Of a stretch of 29,724 bases of DNA, positions 13,889 to 21,873 are shown piece by piece (position 1 is the first letter of the stretch; every line of letters begins with the position of its first letter). A program made the translations under genes and the position numbers. The notes under the pieces are model-generated. The model was not told where the DNA came from. It was given only the letters and a program-made list of their open reading frames with translations, and ran no database searches. Source of the DNA: JBOGUF01 sp050696075 (GTDB lineage Bacteria > Chloroflexota > Chloroflexia > Thermomicrobiales > UBA6265); NCBI GenBank assembly GCA_050696075.1, contig JBOGUF010000099.1:1-29724 (forward strand), read 5' to 3'.

Positions 13889-14812
13889 CCGCCACGTCCG
13901 TCCTCGCATCGCGGCCAACCCGATCAGCACCAACCCCGCGCCGATGAGCTTGCCCGGCGGGAATGCCTCGGCGAAAAAGAAGACGGAGAAGATGCCGCTG
14001 ATGACCGGCATCAGCAAGCCGAAACTCGTCGCCACCGCCGCGCCCCGCCGGGCAATCCCCCAGTTCCAGAGCATGTACGCCACGTAAACCGGAAAGACCG
14101 CCATATAGGCAATCGCCAGCCAGGCCGACGCGGGCAGTTCCGCCCAATCCTGCCGCACCGTCGTCGGCATGCCCACGGCAAACAACGGGATCGCGCCAAA
14201 GAGCAGTGAATAGGCCGTGTAGGTCGCCGGCGGATACTTCTGGACCAGCGGTCGATTCACCAATCCGTAGACGGCGAACGAGAGCGCGGCTCCGAGGCTG
14301 AAGAAATTCCCCAGCAACGAGCCGTCGCCATCCCGCTTGTCGAGCAGAAAGACGACAACGCCGGCAAAGGCGATGCCGAGACCGATCCAGCCCGCCAGCG
14401 TCGTCGGCTCCCGGCGCATCGTCAAGAGCAGCATCGTGAAAAACGGCATCAACGATTGCATCAGCGCGGCCGAAAAGGGCGAGACCCGATCGAGGCCGAG
14501 CACAAACCCCAGTTGATAGAGCGTGTAGCCGGTGAGGCTGGCGGCCAGGAATCGCGGCAGGTCTTCCCGCCGGATCGACGCGCTACCTTCCCGCCGCTCG
14601 GCCACGAGGAGGACGGCAAAGGCCAGCACAAGCATGAACAGAAAGCGGGCCGAGGTGAAGGCGAGCGGATTGACCGTTTCAAGCGCGTCCTTGGTCACAA
14701 CGTAGGTCGACGCCCAGAGGCTTACCACCGTCAGCAGCGCTAGCTCCGGCCCAAGCGCCAAAACGTGCCGTTTGCCCCCCGTCGTCACCGGCGCCTCGCG
14801 CGTCGTCAACAC
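13886..14812 (-). CDS. EamA/DMT-family permease
   Basis: This 308-residue protein has about ten hydrophobic helices and two EamA halves. The first half begins ELALLTVVSLWASTYVVTKDAL and the second GNFFSLGAALSFAVYGLVNRPL, each ending near a Pro-containing helix (SLMPFFTMLLLTM and GLLMPVISGIFSVFFF). Such drug/metabolite transporters usually export small metabolites; the substrate cannot be read from sequence. The start is a GTG at 14812 with only a distant purine-rich site, and a GTG eight codons later is possible. It is a single gene, convergent with the L,D-transpeptidase and divergent from the MOSC gene. Confidence 0.88.
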   Translation of the reverse strand: MLTTREAPVTTGGKRHVLALGPELALLTVVSLWASTYVVTKDALETVNPLAFTSARFLFMLVLAFAVLLVAERREGSASIRREDLPRFLAASLTGYTLYQLGFVLGLDRVSPFSAALMQSLMPFFTMLLLTMRREPTTLAGWIGLGIAFAGVVVFLLDKRDGDGSLLGNFFSLGAALSFAVYGLVNRPLVQKYPPATYTAYSLLFGAIPLFAVGMPTTVRQDWAELPASAWLAIAYMAVFPVYVAYMLWNWGIARRGAAVATSFGLLMPVISGIFSVFFFAEAFPPGKLIGAGLVLIGLAAMRGRTWR

Positions 14813-14979
14813 GCTGCTACTTATCCCTTCAATTGCTGAATGTGGACCGGAGTTCGTTGCTCATTGGACGCGCAGCGCACTCACCTGTCAGACACGGCGC
14901 TGCTCTCCCGTTTACGATAAGCTGGATTGCCTCGGCGACTCCCGTCGACAAGGAGACAGTGTAGACAGGAGCGCGGTGG

Positions 14980-15573
14980 ATGCATTTGATTGGAACGATC
15001 GTCAAATTGCAAGTCCAGCGGGCAAGTCTGAAAGTGGGCCAGTCGCCGCGCCGCCGGTACGACCCCGCTCCGCTGACGGACGTGCCGTCGTTGACGCTTG
15101 ACGTTGGTGGGGTCAACGGCTGGTCGGCCGCCGGCGAACAGATCGCCGACGTCCACCACGCCGCCCACCCGCAATCGAAGAACCGCGGCGAGAACGGCGT
15201 CTCCGTTGGCTTCACCGCCCACTACGACGCGATGCGCGAGCACTTCGGCCTCCACCTGACCGACGGCATCGCCGGCGAGAACATCCTGGTCGCCGCCGAG
15301 GACATGTTCGGCGAAGACGACCTGCGCCACGGCCTGGCCATCGAAACCAAAAACGGCGCCCTGGTCCGCCTCGGCGAGGTCATCATCGCCACCCCTTGCG
15401 TCGAGTTTACCCGCTACGCCCTGCGCTTCCCCGACGACGCCCGCCCGGACGCGACCGTCACCGAGGCCCTGCAATTCCTCAACGACGGCATGCGCGGCTA
15501 CTACGCCGCCCTCCACGGCCCACCTGCCCGCATCGCACTCGGCAACCGCGTCTTCGTTTGCTTCGAGGAGTGA
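14980..15573 (+). CDS. MOSC-domain protein
   Basis: This 197-residue protein has the MOSC hallmark cysteine in ATPCVEFTRYAL (Cys140), preceded by GIAGENILVAAEDMF and GLAIETKNGALVRLGEVII. MOSC domains bind molybdenum cofactor or move sulfur or persulfide in molybdoenzyme maturation; here there is no attached ferredoxin or beta-barrel domain. The ATG 14980 follows AGGAG at eight bases. No molybdoenzyme gene is nearby, so its partner is unknown. Confidence 0.85.
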   Translation: MHLIGTIVKLQVQRASLKVGQSPRRRYDPAPLTDVPSLTLDVGGVNGWSAAGEQIADVHHAAHPQSKNRGENGVSVGFTAHYDAMREHFGLHLTDGIAGENILVAAEDMFGEDDLRHGLAIETKNGALVRLGEVIIATPCVEFTRYALRFPDDARPDATVTEALQFLNDGMRGYYAALHGPPARIALGNRVFVCFEE

Positions 15574-15607
15574 GCATCGTGAAAGCGAATCGAGGATAGC
15601 GACCACC

Positions 15608-15937
15608 GTGGACGAGTCGCTTTTCCACGTTCGGGATCAATGGGGACGCACGGTTAAGCTCGCCCTACGTGGCGTGCGACACATCGCGAAACGGCATCCC
15701 GAAATGCTTCAATTCCCCGAGCTTCTCGTTGAAGTTGTGAGTTCGCCAAACATCGTTGCATTCGACGCCACGCATGCCAACCGCGAGAATTACTATCGTC
15801 GGATGGTTTGGCCTGGCACAAGCTCAGGCGACCTCTTTGTCAAGGTGTGCGTCGAGTTCGGACCCGCGGGTGGCGAAGTCATTACCGCCTATCGTACACC
15901 CCGGACAAAGCGAGGAGAGACGCGGCGATGGCCATAG
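15608..15937 (+). CDS. Small PBECR/RelE-like protein, possible toxin of a pair
   Basis: This 109-residue protein starts at GTG 15608. The pattern LRGVRHIAKRHPEMLQFPELLVEVVSSPNIV, then NRENYYRRM, FVKVCVEFGPAGGEVITAYRTPR, resembles small nuclease-like proteins of the barnase/EndoU/RelE (PBECR) type, in which a central His and a late T-A-Y/R motif are kept. It overlaps the next gene by 10 bases; that gene encodes a DUF2283 protein, a frequent companion. A toxin-antitoxin-like pair is inferred, not shown. Confidence 0.68.
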   Translation: MDESLFHVRDQWGRTVKLALRGVRHIAKRHPEMLQFPELLVEVVSSPNIVAFDATHANRENYYRRMVWPGTSSGDLFVKVCVEFGPAGGEVITAYRTPRTKRGETRRWP

Positions 15938-16296
15938 CTTCTATCCCTCCATCTACTCATCGGCGCTGGCCGGATCTGGAAACCGCGCTCGCGGCACGCG
16001 TCGACTATGATCCCGACGTTGACAGCCTCTTCGTGGCATTCGGCCAACCTCGTCCCGCGGTGAATGTACCGCTGACGACTGGACAACGCGACTACGTCTA
16101 CCTCGTCGTCGATCTTGACACCGAGGAAGTGGTCGGCGTCGAGGTCGAGGACGTGCGTGCCTGGGCACTCGAACGCCACCCAGATTGGGCGCCGCTGATC
16201 GACGCGGCCAGCGACGATCCCCGACCCGTTCCGCCGCCCGCCCGGTCCGCTCTTGCCGCCTTTCTCGCTGATGTCGTCGACATGGCCAGCCAATAG
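15928..16296 (+). CDS. DUF2283-domain protein, possible antitoxin partner
   Basis: From ATG 15928 this gives 122 residues. The DUF2283-like core reads RVDYDPDVDSLFVAFGQPRP...YVYLVVDLDTEEVVGVEVEDVRAW, and the C-terminal part is Pro/Ala-rich. The open frame extends upstream to 15808 but overlaps the preceding gene with basic, non-domain sequence, so the later ATG with GGAGAG nearby is preferred. It overlaps the preceding gene (15608-15937), and the two are probably one transcript. The function of DUF2283 is not established. Confidence 0.72.
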   Translation: MAIASIPPSTHRRWPDLETALAARVDYDPDVDSLFVAFGQPRPAVNVPLTTGQRDYVYLVVDLDTEEVVGVEVEDVRAWALERHPDWAPLIDAASDDPRPVPPPARSALAAFLADVVDMASQ

Positions 16297-16438
16297 GCAT
16301 TTTGGCCGCGCGTCGCGATACCCCATGATCCGTGTCGCGACTATACTCCCACCGACCGCGCCGTCAGGGTGATGGCGCGGAGTCGTTAGGTCGCGTCCAC
16401 GGCGAACGTGGCCGGCCGCCAGTGCAGGAGCGCTCACG

Positions 16439-16687
16439 ATGCTCGATCAGCCCGCGGGAGATACCCGGGTCTTTCTCTTCCATAGCGCGGACGCCGCCGC
16501 CGATCCGGGCGGCGCCATGGACAAGGTGAATAGCTGGCTCGGCAAGGACCGCTCGCAAACCCAGTACGCAAATCTCCGCGTCAAGGAGATCTCCATCTCG
16601 TCGGACGGTAAGGGCGGCGTCTACACCGTCGTCGTCTGCAGCCTGGGCCGCACCGCCGCACCGGCAGGAGCCGGCCCGGCCGTCTAG
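16439..16687 (+). CDS. Small protein of unknown function
   Basis: This 82-residue protein starts at ATG 16439, eight bases after AGGAG. A single alpha/beta unit is suggested: VFLFHSADAAADPGGAMDKVNSWLGKD, then YANLRVKEISISSDGKGGVYTVVVCSL and an Ala/Pro tail. The pattern 'x-phone-strand, helix with N-x-W-L, strand, strand' vaguely recalls Cse60-like small proteins, but that is weak. The 142-base gap before it holds a dyad CCGCGCC/GGCGCGG (16357-16380) and an isolated TATACT (16342-16347). Confidence 0.6.
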   Translation: MLDQPAGDTRVFLFHSADAAADPGGAMDKVNSWLGKDRSQTQYANLRVKEISISSDGKGGVYTVVVCSLGRTAAPAGAGPAV

Positions 16688-16712
16688 CGTCGTGCTACAT
16701 CAGGAGTCCACC

Positions 16713-18041
16713 GTGCAGGGGCGGTCAACGGCGACAGCAGAGCGCACGCCGCGTGCGCCGGCCGCCCCTGCCGGTCGCATCATCCTGCTCATGGGTCCGG
16801 CCACCTACCGCTCGGCCGCGTTCTTGACGGCGGCAGAGCGTCTGGGACTCGAGGTCGTGCAAGCGCTCGACCTGCCGGACGCGCTCGCCGCGCATTGGCA
16901 CGTGCCACTCGCCGTCGACTTTGCCAACCCGGACCAAGCGGCCGAGCGGATCGCCGCCTACGTCGCCAAACACCCGGTCTCCGCGATCCTCGCCATCGAC
17001 GACGGCGCCACCCTCGCCGCCGCCACCGCCTCGGCAAGACTCGGCCTGCCGCACAACGACCCCGCGTCGGCGCTCGCCGCCCGCGACAAGCTGGTTATGC
17101 GTCGCCAATTGGCCGCGGCCGGCGTGCCCGTTCCCGCCTTCCGCGACGTCCCGGCGACGATTGACCCGGCAACCATCGCCGCTGAGATCGGCTATCCATG
17201 CGTCGTCAAGCCGCTCCGCCTCTCGGGGAGCCGCGGCGTGATCCGCGCCGACAACCCCGCCTCGTTCGTCGCGGCGTTCGACCGCACCCGTCGCATCCTG
17301 GTCGACGACGGCCACCGGCCGGAGGAAATAAGCCTGCTCGTTGAGCGGTTCCTACCCGGCGTCGAGATCGCGCTCGAAGGACTGCTCACGAACGGCGAAC
17401 TGCGCGTCCTCGCCCTTTTCGACAAACCGGACCCGCTCGACGGCCCCTTCTTCGAGGAGACAATCTACGTCACCCCCTCACGTCTGCCAGAAGCGACGCA
17501 AGCGGCGATTGCCCACCGCACGGCCGAGGCGGCCGCCGCCCTTGGACTACGCGAAGGCCCGGTCCACGCCGAACTACGAATCAACGACGAAGGCGTCTGG
17601 CCGATCGAGCTAGCGGGCCGCTCCATCGGCGGGCTCTGCTCGACGATCCTTGAATTCGGCGCCGGCCTGTCGCTCGAGGAGCTGATCCTGCGCCACGCGG
17701 TCGGCCTGCCCCTCCCATCGACCGAGCGCACCGGCGCGGCGGCCGGCGTGATGATGATCCCCATCCCGCGGCGCGGCATCCTGAAAGCGGTCGACGGCCA
17801 AGAAGCGGCCTGCCGCGTCCCCGGCGTCACCGGCCTCGAAATCACCGCCAAGCGCAACTACCCGATCGTGCCGCTCCCCGAGGGGTCGAGCTACCTCGGC
17901 TTCATCTTCGCCCGCGCCGAAACGCCCAACGCCGTCGAAGCAACCCTCCGCCAGGCGCACGCCCGCTTGCAGACCCGAATCGACCCGATCATTGAGCTTT
18001 CAGCCGTCAGCTATCAGCCATCAGCCCGAGGCAGTTCATAA
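16713..18041 (+). CDS. ATP-grasp ligase family protein
   Basis: This 442-residue protein has an N-terminal pre-ATP-grasp domain (RIILLMGPATYRSAAFLTAAERLG), then DKLVMRRQLAAAGVPVPAF, the glycine-rich lysine strand YPCVVKPLRLSGSRGVIRA and the metal-binding end GPVHAELRINDEGVWPIELAGRSIGG. This fits the carboxylate-amine ligases of the BL00235/carbamoyl-phosphate synthase-like group, which join amino acids using ATP. The substrate cannot be deduced. The start is GTG 16713, six bases after AGGAG; a GTG at 16692 is less well placed. The last codons lie in a 7-base tandem repeat (18000-18027). It is followed at two bases by the glycolipid-binding gene. Confidence 0.88.
   Translation: MQGRSTATAERTPRAPAAPAGRIILLMGPATYRSAAFLTAAERLGLEVVQALDLPDALAAHWHVPLAVDFANPDQAAERIAAYVAKHPVSAILAIDDGATLAAATASARLGLPHNDPASALAARDKLVMRRQLAAAGVPVPAFRDVPATIDPATIAAEIGYPCVVKPLRLSGSRGVIRADNPASFVAAFDRTRRILVDDGHRPEEISLLVERFLPGVEIALEGLLTNGELRVLALFDKPDPLDGPFFEETIYVTPSRLPEATQAAIAHRTAEAAAALGLREGPVHAELRINDEGVWPIELAGRSIGGLCSTILEFGAGLSLEELILRHAVGLPLPSTERTGAAAGVMMIPIPRRGILKAVDGQEAACRVPGVTGLEITAKRNYPIVPLPEGSSYLGFIFARAETPNAVEATLRQAHARLQTRIDPIIELSAVSYQPSARGSS
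18000..18027. repeat. Heptamer repeat inside the ATP-grasp 3' end
   Basis: Four consecutive 7-base units share TCAGC as the first five bases: TCAGCCG, TCAGCTA, TCAGCCA and TCAGCCC. They encode part of the last residues of the ATP-grasp protein (SAVSYQPSARGSS), which therefore look like repeat-derived tail rather than conserved protein. Confidence 0.78.
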
Positions 18042-18043
18042 GG

Positions 18044-18637
18044 ATGGGAGCGTATGTGAAGCGGGAGATCTTGTGGTCCCTCTGGAATGCACCGGGACTT
18101 GAGCATCTGCGATTATTGCCGAGTCAAAAAGGACCCGTGGCCGAAGGCCAGATCATCACGACGCTCTTTGAAGAGCGGCCACTTCGCCTCTCCTACTTGG
18201 TTCAGTGCGACGCGCAATCGCGCGTACGCGAGGTTCGCGTCATCGCCGAGAGTGCCTCGACCGCGGTCCGTATCCGAGCTGACGGCGAAGGCCATTGGAC
18301 AACCGACGGGGGCGACGCCCTCCCGATGCTGGACGGCTGCATCGACGTCGACATCATGGCAACGCCCTTCACCAACACGTTGCCGATCCGCCGCCTCGGC
18401 CTGCGAACGGGACAAGCCGCCGAGATCACTGTCGCCTACGTCAAGGTGCCGACGCTGGACGTCGTGGCCATGCCCCAACGTTATACCTGCCTGGAATCCC
18501 GACCCGACGGCGGCCTCTACCGCTACGAGTCGCTGGACACCGGCTACACCAACGAACTCACCGTCGACGCCGACGGCCTCGTCCTCAACTACCCTGGCAT
18601 CTGGAAACGGGTCTGGCCACCCAAAGCTGACGCCTAA
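18044..18637 (+). CDS. Putative glycolipid-binding domain protein (PF06475 type)
   Basis: This 197-residue cytoplasmic protein shows the family landmarks: WSLWNAPGLEHLRLLP, LRLSYLVQCDAQSRVREVRV, DGEGHW, LPMLDGCIDVDIMATPFTNTLPIRRLGL and AYVKVPTLDVVAMPQRYTCL. PF06475 proteins are annotated as glycolipid-binding from limited evidence; no catalytic role is known. It starts at ATG 18044, two bases after the ATP-grasp stop; GTG 18056 with GGGAG upstream is also possible. The stop codon lies within a GCCTAAC heptamer. Confidence 0.85.
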   Translation: MGAYVKREILWSLWNAPGLEHLRLLPSQKGPVAEGQIITTLFEERPLRLSYLVQCDAQSRVREVRVIAESASTAVRIRADGEGHWTTDGGDALPMLDGCIDVDIMATPFTNTLPIRRLGLRTGQAAEITVAYVKVPTLDVVAMPQRYTCLESRPDGGLYRYESLDTGYTNELTVDADGLVLNYPGIWKRVWPPKADA

Positions 18638-18645
18638 CGCCTAGG
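18632..18645. repeat. Heptamer repeat GCCTAAC-GCCTAGG
   Basis: Two 7-base units start within the stop of the upstream gene and lead to the REP-like element at 18662. The same unit lies on the far side of the element (18774-18794). Confidence 0.7.
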
Positions 18646-18661
18646 GTCTGTTTGAACGGGT

Positions 18662-18762
18662 CCGTCATGCTGAGGCATCGAAGCATCCCCGCGCGAAGCG
18701 CATCAGCGTCACCGTAAGAGCGGCTTCGCCGGGGGATGCTTCCCTGCGGTCAGCATGACGGG
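18662..18762. repeat. REP-like mosaic element, copy A
   Basis: A 101-base palindromic element has ends CCGTCATGCTGA and TCAGCATGACGG, which are exact inverse complements. Inner arms GAAGCATCCCC and GGGGGATGCTTC pair as well. Its core is inverted relative to copies B (21608-21771) and C (26538-26681). It fills the convergent gap between the glycolipid-binding gene and yggX and could terminate both. Confidence 0.85.
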
Positions 18763-18773
18763 TTGCAAACGCA

Positions 18774-18800
18774 CCCTAACGCCTAACCCCTAACGCCTCG
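18774..18800. repeat. Heptamer repeat (SCCTAAC)3
   Basis: CCCTAAC, GCCTAAC and CCCTAAC run in tandem directly against the stop codon of the minus-strand yggX gene (18802). With 18632-18645 they flank REP-like copy A on both sides. Confidence 0.75.
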
Positions 18801-18801
18801 T

Positions 18802-19122
18802 TCATTTCTTCCGCGCCGGCGCTTGCTCGCCCTTGGCCCCGCCCTTTGCGCCGGAGCCGGGCGGCACCCAGCCTTCCGGCATGCGGGCGTCCTCGCCGAA
18901 GAAGAACTCATCCATCTGCTCACGGAGGATCTTGCGGGTTTCGGGGTCGGCCGGGTTGAGACCGTAGTGGTTGATCAGGATCGTCATGTGCGGCTGCCAC
19001 AGGGCGTACCCTTCCGCCGAGACGCTATCGTAAATGCGCTGGCCGAGGTCGCCGGGAAAAGGCGGCTTCTCCAATCCCGGGAGCTCCCGGCCGATTTTGA
19101 CGCACTGGACCATTCGCGGCAT
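18802..19122 (-). CDS. yggX: YggX-type Fe(II)-trafficking protein
   Basis: This 106-residue cytoplasmic protein matches YggX, which protects labile iron-sulfur clusters and handles Fe(II). Conserved points are visible: Met-x-R-x-V-x-Cys at the start (Cys7), FPGDLGQRIYDSVSAEGYALWQPHMTILINHYGLNPADPETRKIL and EQMDEFFFGE. A basic Gly/Ala/Lys tail (GSGAKGGAKGEQAPARKK) exceeds the family's usual length of about 90. The ATG 19122 has GGGAG eight bases upstream. It is divergent from the formyltransferase-like gene with a gap of about 100 bases. Confidence 0.9.
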   Translation of the reverse strand: MPRMVQCVKIGRELPGLEKPPFPGDLGQRIYDSVSAEGYALWQPHMTILINHYGLNPADPETRKILREQMDEFFFGEDARMPEGWVPPGSGAKGGAKGEQAPARKK

Positions 19123-19220
19123 CGATACGCTCCCTGGTGGCTGTTGGCGTGAGTGCGGGCGTCCGCTCGACGACAGATGGCGTCACCCAGAAACGGAACC
19201 CTAGTGGAGAGCGCGGGAAG

Positions 19221-20138
19221 ATGTCAAACGGCTCCGGCAAATTGCCCCTATCGCTCCTCTACTTTGGCATGCGCTGCGCGTTCTCGGGACCGCCGCTCGC
19301 GGCGCTGCTGGCAGCCGGGTACGATGTCCGCGCCGTCGTCCTACCCGGTGCGCCATTCGGACCGGCGGTGGTCCATCAGTCTCCGGCGCCGTTGGTCCCG
19401 ATTGCCGGTCGGCAGAACGACGACCTGGACGCCATCGCCCAGCGCGCGGCCGTGCCGATCATCTCCGTCCGCGATCCCCGCCATCTGGACGCCATCGCCG
19501 CGATCGTGTCTCTAAGACCGGCGGTCATCGCCGTCGCCTGCTTCCCCTGGCGACTGCCTCGCGCCATCCTCGATCTGCCGCCGCTCGGCTGCCTCAACGT
19601 CCACCCCTCGTTGTTGCCGGTCGGCCGTGGCCCAGAACCGCTCTTCTGGACCTTTCGCCACGGTGAGCGCGAAACTGGCACGACGATCCACCGCATGGTC
19701 GCCCGCTTCGACGCCGGTCCGATCATCCTCCAGGAACGCATCGCCGTGCCCGCCGGCATCCGCGCCCCGGATCTCGAACGCCAACTCGCCGAGATCGGCG
19801 GTCGTCTGCTCGTCGACGCCATCGACCAGCTCGCGGCCGGCACAGCTCAGCCCGTCCCCCAGGACGAGACCCGCGCCACCACCGCTCCTTACCCCACCGA
19901 CGACGACTACCTCGTATCGACCGATCGTCCGGCGCGCTGGGCCTTCAACTTCGTCCGCGGCGTCGCTTCCCTTGGCAGGCCGCTTTACCTCCACGTCGTC
20001 GACACCGGCGAACGCTTTCCGTTGCGAGATGCGCTCGACTTCACGGTAAATGGACGGCTGGACGCGCCAACCCAACGCGACGGCAACCACCTCACCGTCC
20101 AGTTCCACCCAGGCACCGCCCGCTTTCTTCTCCCCTAA
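19221..20138 (+). CDS. Formyltransferase-fold protein (methionyl-tRNA formyltransferase-like)
   Basis: This 305-residue protein has the formyltransferase catalytic triad intact: Asn126 and His128 in CLNVHPSLLPVGRGPEPLFW and Asp164 in FDAGPIIL. It has an N-terminal Rossmann-like half (LPLSLLYFGMRCAFSGPPLAALLAAGYDVRAVVL) and a C-terminal region like the Fmt_C domain (YPTDDDYLVSTDRPARWAFNFVRG). The start lacks the usual Fmt GTPEFA motif, so it may be a paralogue acting on another 10-formyl-THF acceptor. The start chosen is ATG 19221 behind GGGAAG; the frame is open to 19137. Confidence 0.84.
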   Translation: MSNGSGKLPLSLLYFGMRCAFSGPPLAALLAAGYDVRAVVLPGAPFGPAVVHQSPAPLVPIAGRQNDDLDAIAQRAAVPIISVRDPRHLDAIAAIVSLRPAVIAVACFPWRLPRAILDLPPLGCLNVHPSLLPVGRGPEPLFWTFRHGERETGTTIHRMVARFDAGPIILQERIAVPAGIRAPDLERQLAEIGGRLLVDAIDQLAAGTAQPVPQDETRATTAPYPTDDDYLVSTDRPARWAFNFVRGVASLGRPLYLHVVDTGERFPLRDALDFTVNGRLDAPTQRDGNHLTVQFHPGTARFLLP

Positions 20139-20481
20139 TGCCAAGCGCACCGCCTTCCGCCTTCCGCCCTCGTGTTGACACCGGGTAACAGCCTGTGAGA
20201 TAACCGACCATCACCGGTTATTGTCGCGTGCGGTTGTTTGGCTGCGGCCGCATGAACGCGCCTGACCGGTTGTCCGGCGCCGATCGAGGGACGGCGCACG
20301 GACTCTGAGCGGTCCACTAGGGGCCGCGATCGTTGGTTTCACCGAAACCGAATACCGCCTTCCGCGCATCGCATGTGACGCGATCGCCGCCGACCCGCCG
20401 CCGGGCGCTGGGTCCGCCACCGTCGTTCTTTCCCTTGCGGTGGTCCCTATGTGCCGGGTACGGGCAAAGGAGCGACACGCC
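20139..20481 (+). promoter_or_regulatory. Long leader region of the SH3b/transglycosylase gene
   Basis: This 343-base gap begins with heptamers GCCTTCC twice (20152-20165). TTGACA (20175-20180) with a weak -10 AGATAA (20198-20203, 17-base spacer) is a candidate promoter. A hairpin, ATAACCG/CGGTTAT (20200-20206 and 20215-20221), lies at the likely transcript start. About 240 bases of untranslated leader would follow, ending with AAAGGAG at 20465-20471. No known riboswitch class was recognised in it. Confidence 0.45.
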
Positions 20482-21564
20482 GTGTCGACCGCATCACGCC
20501 GCCCAGGGCCGCGCCTGGTCTTCAGGCCGCAACCCTGGATCGTGGCCGTGCTGATCTTCACGACCTTCGGCGCCATCTTTCTGACACCGGCTCGCGAAGC
20601 CGCCGCGGCCCCCGCCTGGACCACGACCTGGCTCAACCTGCGGTCCGGCCCAGGCACTAACTACGGCGTCATCCTGGTCATGGAGCCGGGCGCCTACGTC
20701 GAAATCGTCCAAAACAAGCAGAATGGCTTCTACCGCGTGCGCTACAACGGCGTCTCCGGCTGGGCCGCCCTCCAGTATCTCGACCGTAGCGGCGGCGGGA
20801 ACAGCGATGGCGGCGGCGGTGGCGGCGGTGGCGGTAGTGGCAACGCAACGGTCACTAGCGCGCTCAACCTGCGATCCAGCCCGTGGGGATCGATCATCGC
20901 GGTCATGCCGGCCGGCGCGTCCGTCACCGTGACCGGCAGTGGGCAGAACGGCTTCCTGCCGGTGACCTATAACGGACAAAGCGGGTGGGCTCATACCGAC
21001 TACCTCGACACCGGCGCCTCCGGACCAGGTCCGTCGCCCGCGCCACCCTCCGGCCCCGCGGTCGGCAGCGCGACGACGACGACCGCGCTCAATCTCCGCG
21101 CCGGCCCGAGCACCGGGACCTCCGTGCTGGCGGTGATGCCCGGCGGCGCCTCGGTCGAGATCCTGGGCGACCCGCAAAGCGGCTTCTACCCGGTCCGCTA
21201 CAACGGCACCTCCGGCTACGCCTCTGGCGACTTCCTGAACTTCGGCGGCGACGGTGACGGCGGCGGTGGCGGTGGCGGTGGCGATGGCTGGACCGAGCAG
21301 GAGATCATCAACATCATCTACGCCGCGGCCGATCGCTACGGCCAGCCCCGAGCCGATATGCTCCGCGTCGCCCGGTGCGAGTCCAATCTCAATCCCAACA
21401 CCTACCACCCGGCATATGGCGCGAGCGGGCTCTTCCAGTTCCTGCCCGGCACCTGGGCGACCACGCCATACGCCAACGAGAACATCTTCGATCCTGTCGC
21501 CAGCGCCAACGCCGCCGGCTGGATGTGGTCCGTCGGACGCCGCGGCGAGTGGGTCTGCCAATAG
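20482..21564 (+). CDS. Secreted triple-SH3b protein with lytic transglycosylase-like domain
   Basis: This 360-residue exported protein has a signal segment (WIVAVLIFTTFGAIFLTPAREAAAA), three bacterial SH3 domains beginning WLNLRSGPGTNYG, ALNLRSSPWGS and ALNLRAGPSTGTS, separated by poly-Gly and Pro/Ser linkers, and a C-terminal SLT-like domain (WTEQEIINIIYAAADRYGQP...). The presumed catalytic Glu300 lies in VARCESNLNPNTY, followed by GASGLFQFLPGTW. It should cut or bind peptidoglycan. The GTG start at 20482 follows AAAGGAG; the upstream extension to 20440 is unlikely. The glycine linkers are encoded by GGC/GGT microsatellites (about 20805-20835 and 21250-21287). Confidence 0.9.
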   Translation: MSTASRRPGPRLVFRPQPWIVAVLIFTTFGAIFLTPAREAAAAPAWTTTWLNLRSGPGTNYGVILVMEPGAYVEIVQNKQNGFYRVRYNGVSGWAALQYLDRSGGGNSDGGGGGGGGGSGNATVTSALNLRSSPWGSIIAVMPAGASVTVTGSGQNGFLPVTYNGQSGWAHTDYLDTGASGPGPSPAPPSGPAVGSATTTTALNLRAGPSTGTSVLAVMPGGASVEILGDPQSGFYPVRYNGTSGYASGDFLNFGGDGDGGGGGGGGDGWTEQEIINIIYAAADRYGQPRADMLRVARCESNLNPNTYHPAYGASGLFQFLPGTWATTPYANENIFDPVASANAAGWMWSVGRRGEWVCQ

Positions 21565-21573
21565 GGCTCAGGA

Positions 21574-21594
21574 GGTCAGGCGTTAGGCGTTAGG
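21574..21594. repeat. Heptamer repeat, inverted orientation (CGTTAGG)
   Basis: GGTCAGG, CGTTAGG and CGTTAGG run in tandem 10 bases after the SH3b gene stop and 14 before REP-like copy B. They are the inverse complement of the CCTAACG units flanking copy A. Confidence 0.75.
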
Positions 21595-21607
21595 CCGCGT
21601 TGGCATC

Positions 21608-21771
21608 CCGTCATGCTGAGGCATCGAAGCATCCCCCGGCGAAGCCGCCCCGACGTGCTCCCCCAGGATTGGGGGTCGGGGGGCCGCTGCGCTTCGCGCG
21701 GGGATGCCCGTCGGTTCCTCAGGGCGTGCTTCGGCTTCGCCTCAACAGGACGGAGCTTGGCAAACGCCGCC
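21608..21771. repeat. REP-like mosaic element, copy B
   Basis: It starts CCGTCATGCTGAGG like copy A and shares the core CGAAGC...GTGCTCCCCCAGGATTGGGG...GCGCTTCGCGCGGGGATG with copy C in the same orientation. Its far end (CCTCAACAGGACGGAGC, then a stretch ending GGCAAACGCCGCC) is the near-inverse complement of the start of copy C. It lies between convergent genes. Confidence 0.83.
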
Positions 21772-21819
21772 TAGTGATCCATCCGGCAAGTCCTTGTCTC
21801 TTGTGCCGCTCGTCGTGCT

Positions 21820-21869
21820 CAGCCCTGGAAGGGCTTCGTCGGTTCAGCCCTGGGTTTCAACCCTGGGTT
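21820..21869. repeat. Two-hairpin intergenic repeat, copy 2
   Basis: It matches 13750-13799 exactly over the first 30 bases or so (AGCCCTGGAAGGGCT, then TCGTCGGTTCAGCCC). The second hairpin is changed in both arms (CCCTGGGTT-TC-AACCCTGGG) but still pairs except for one position. Confidence 0.75.
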
Positions 21870-21873
21870 CCCC

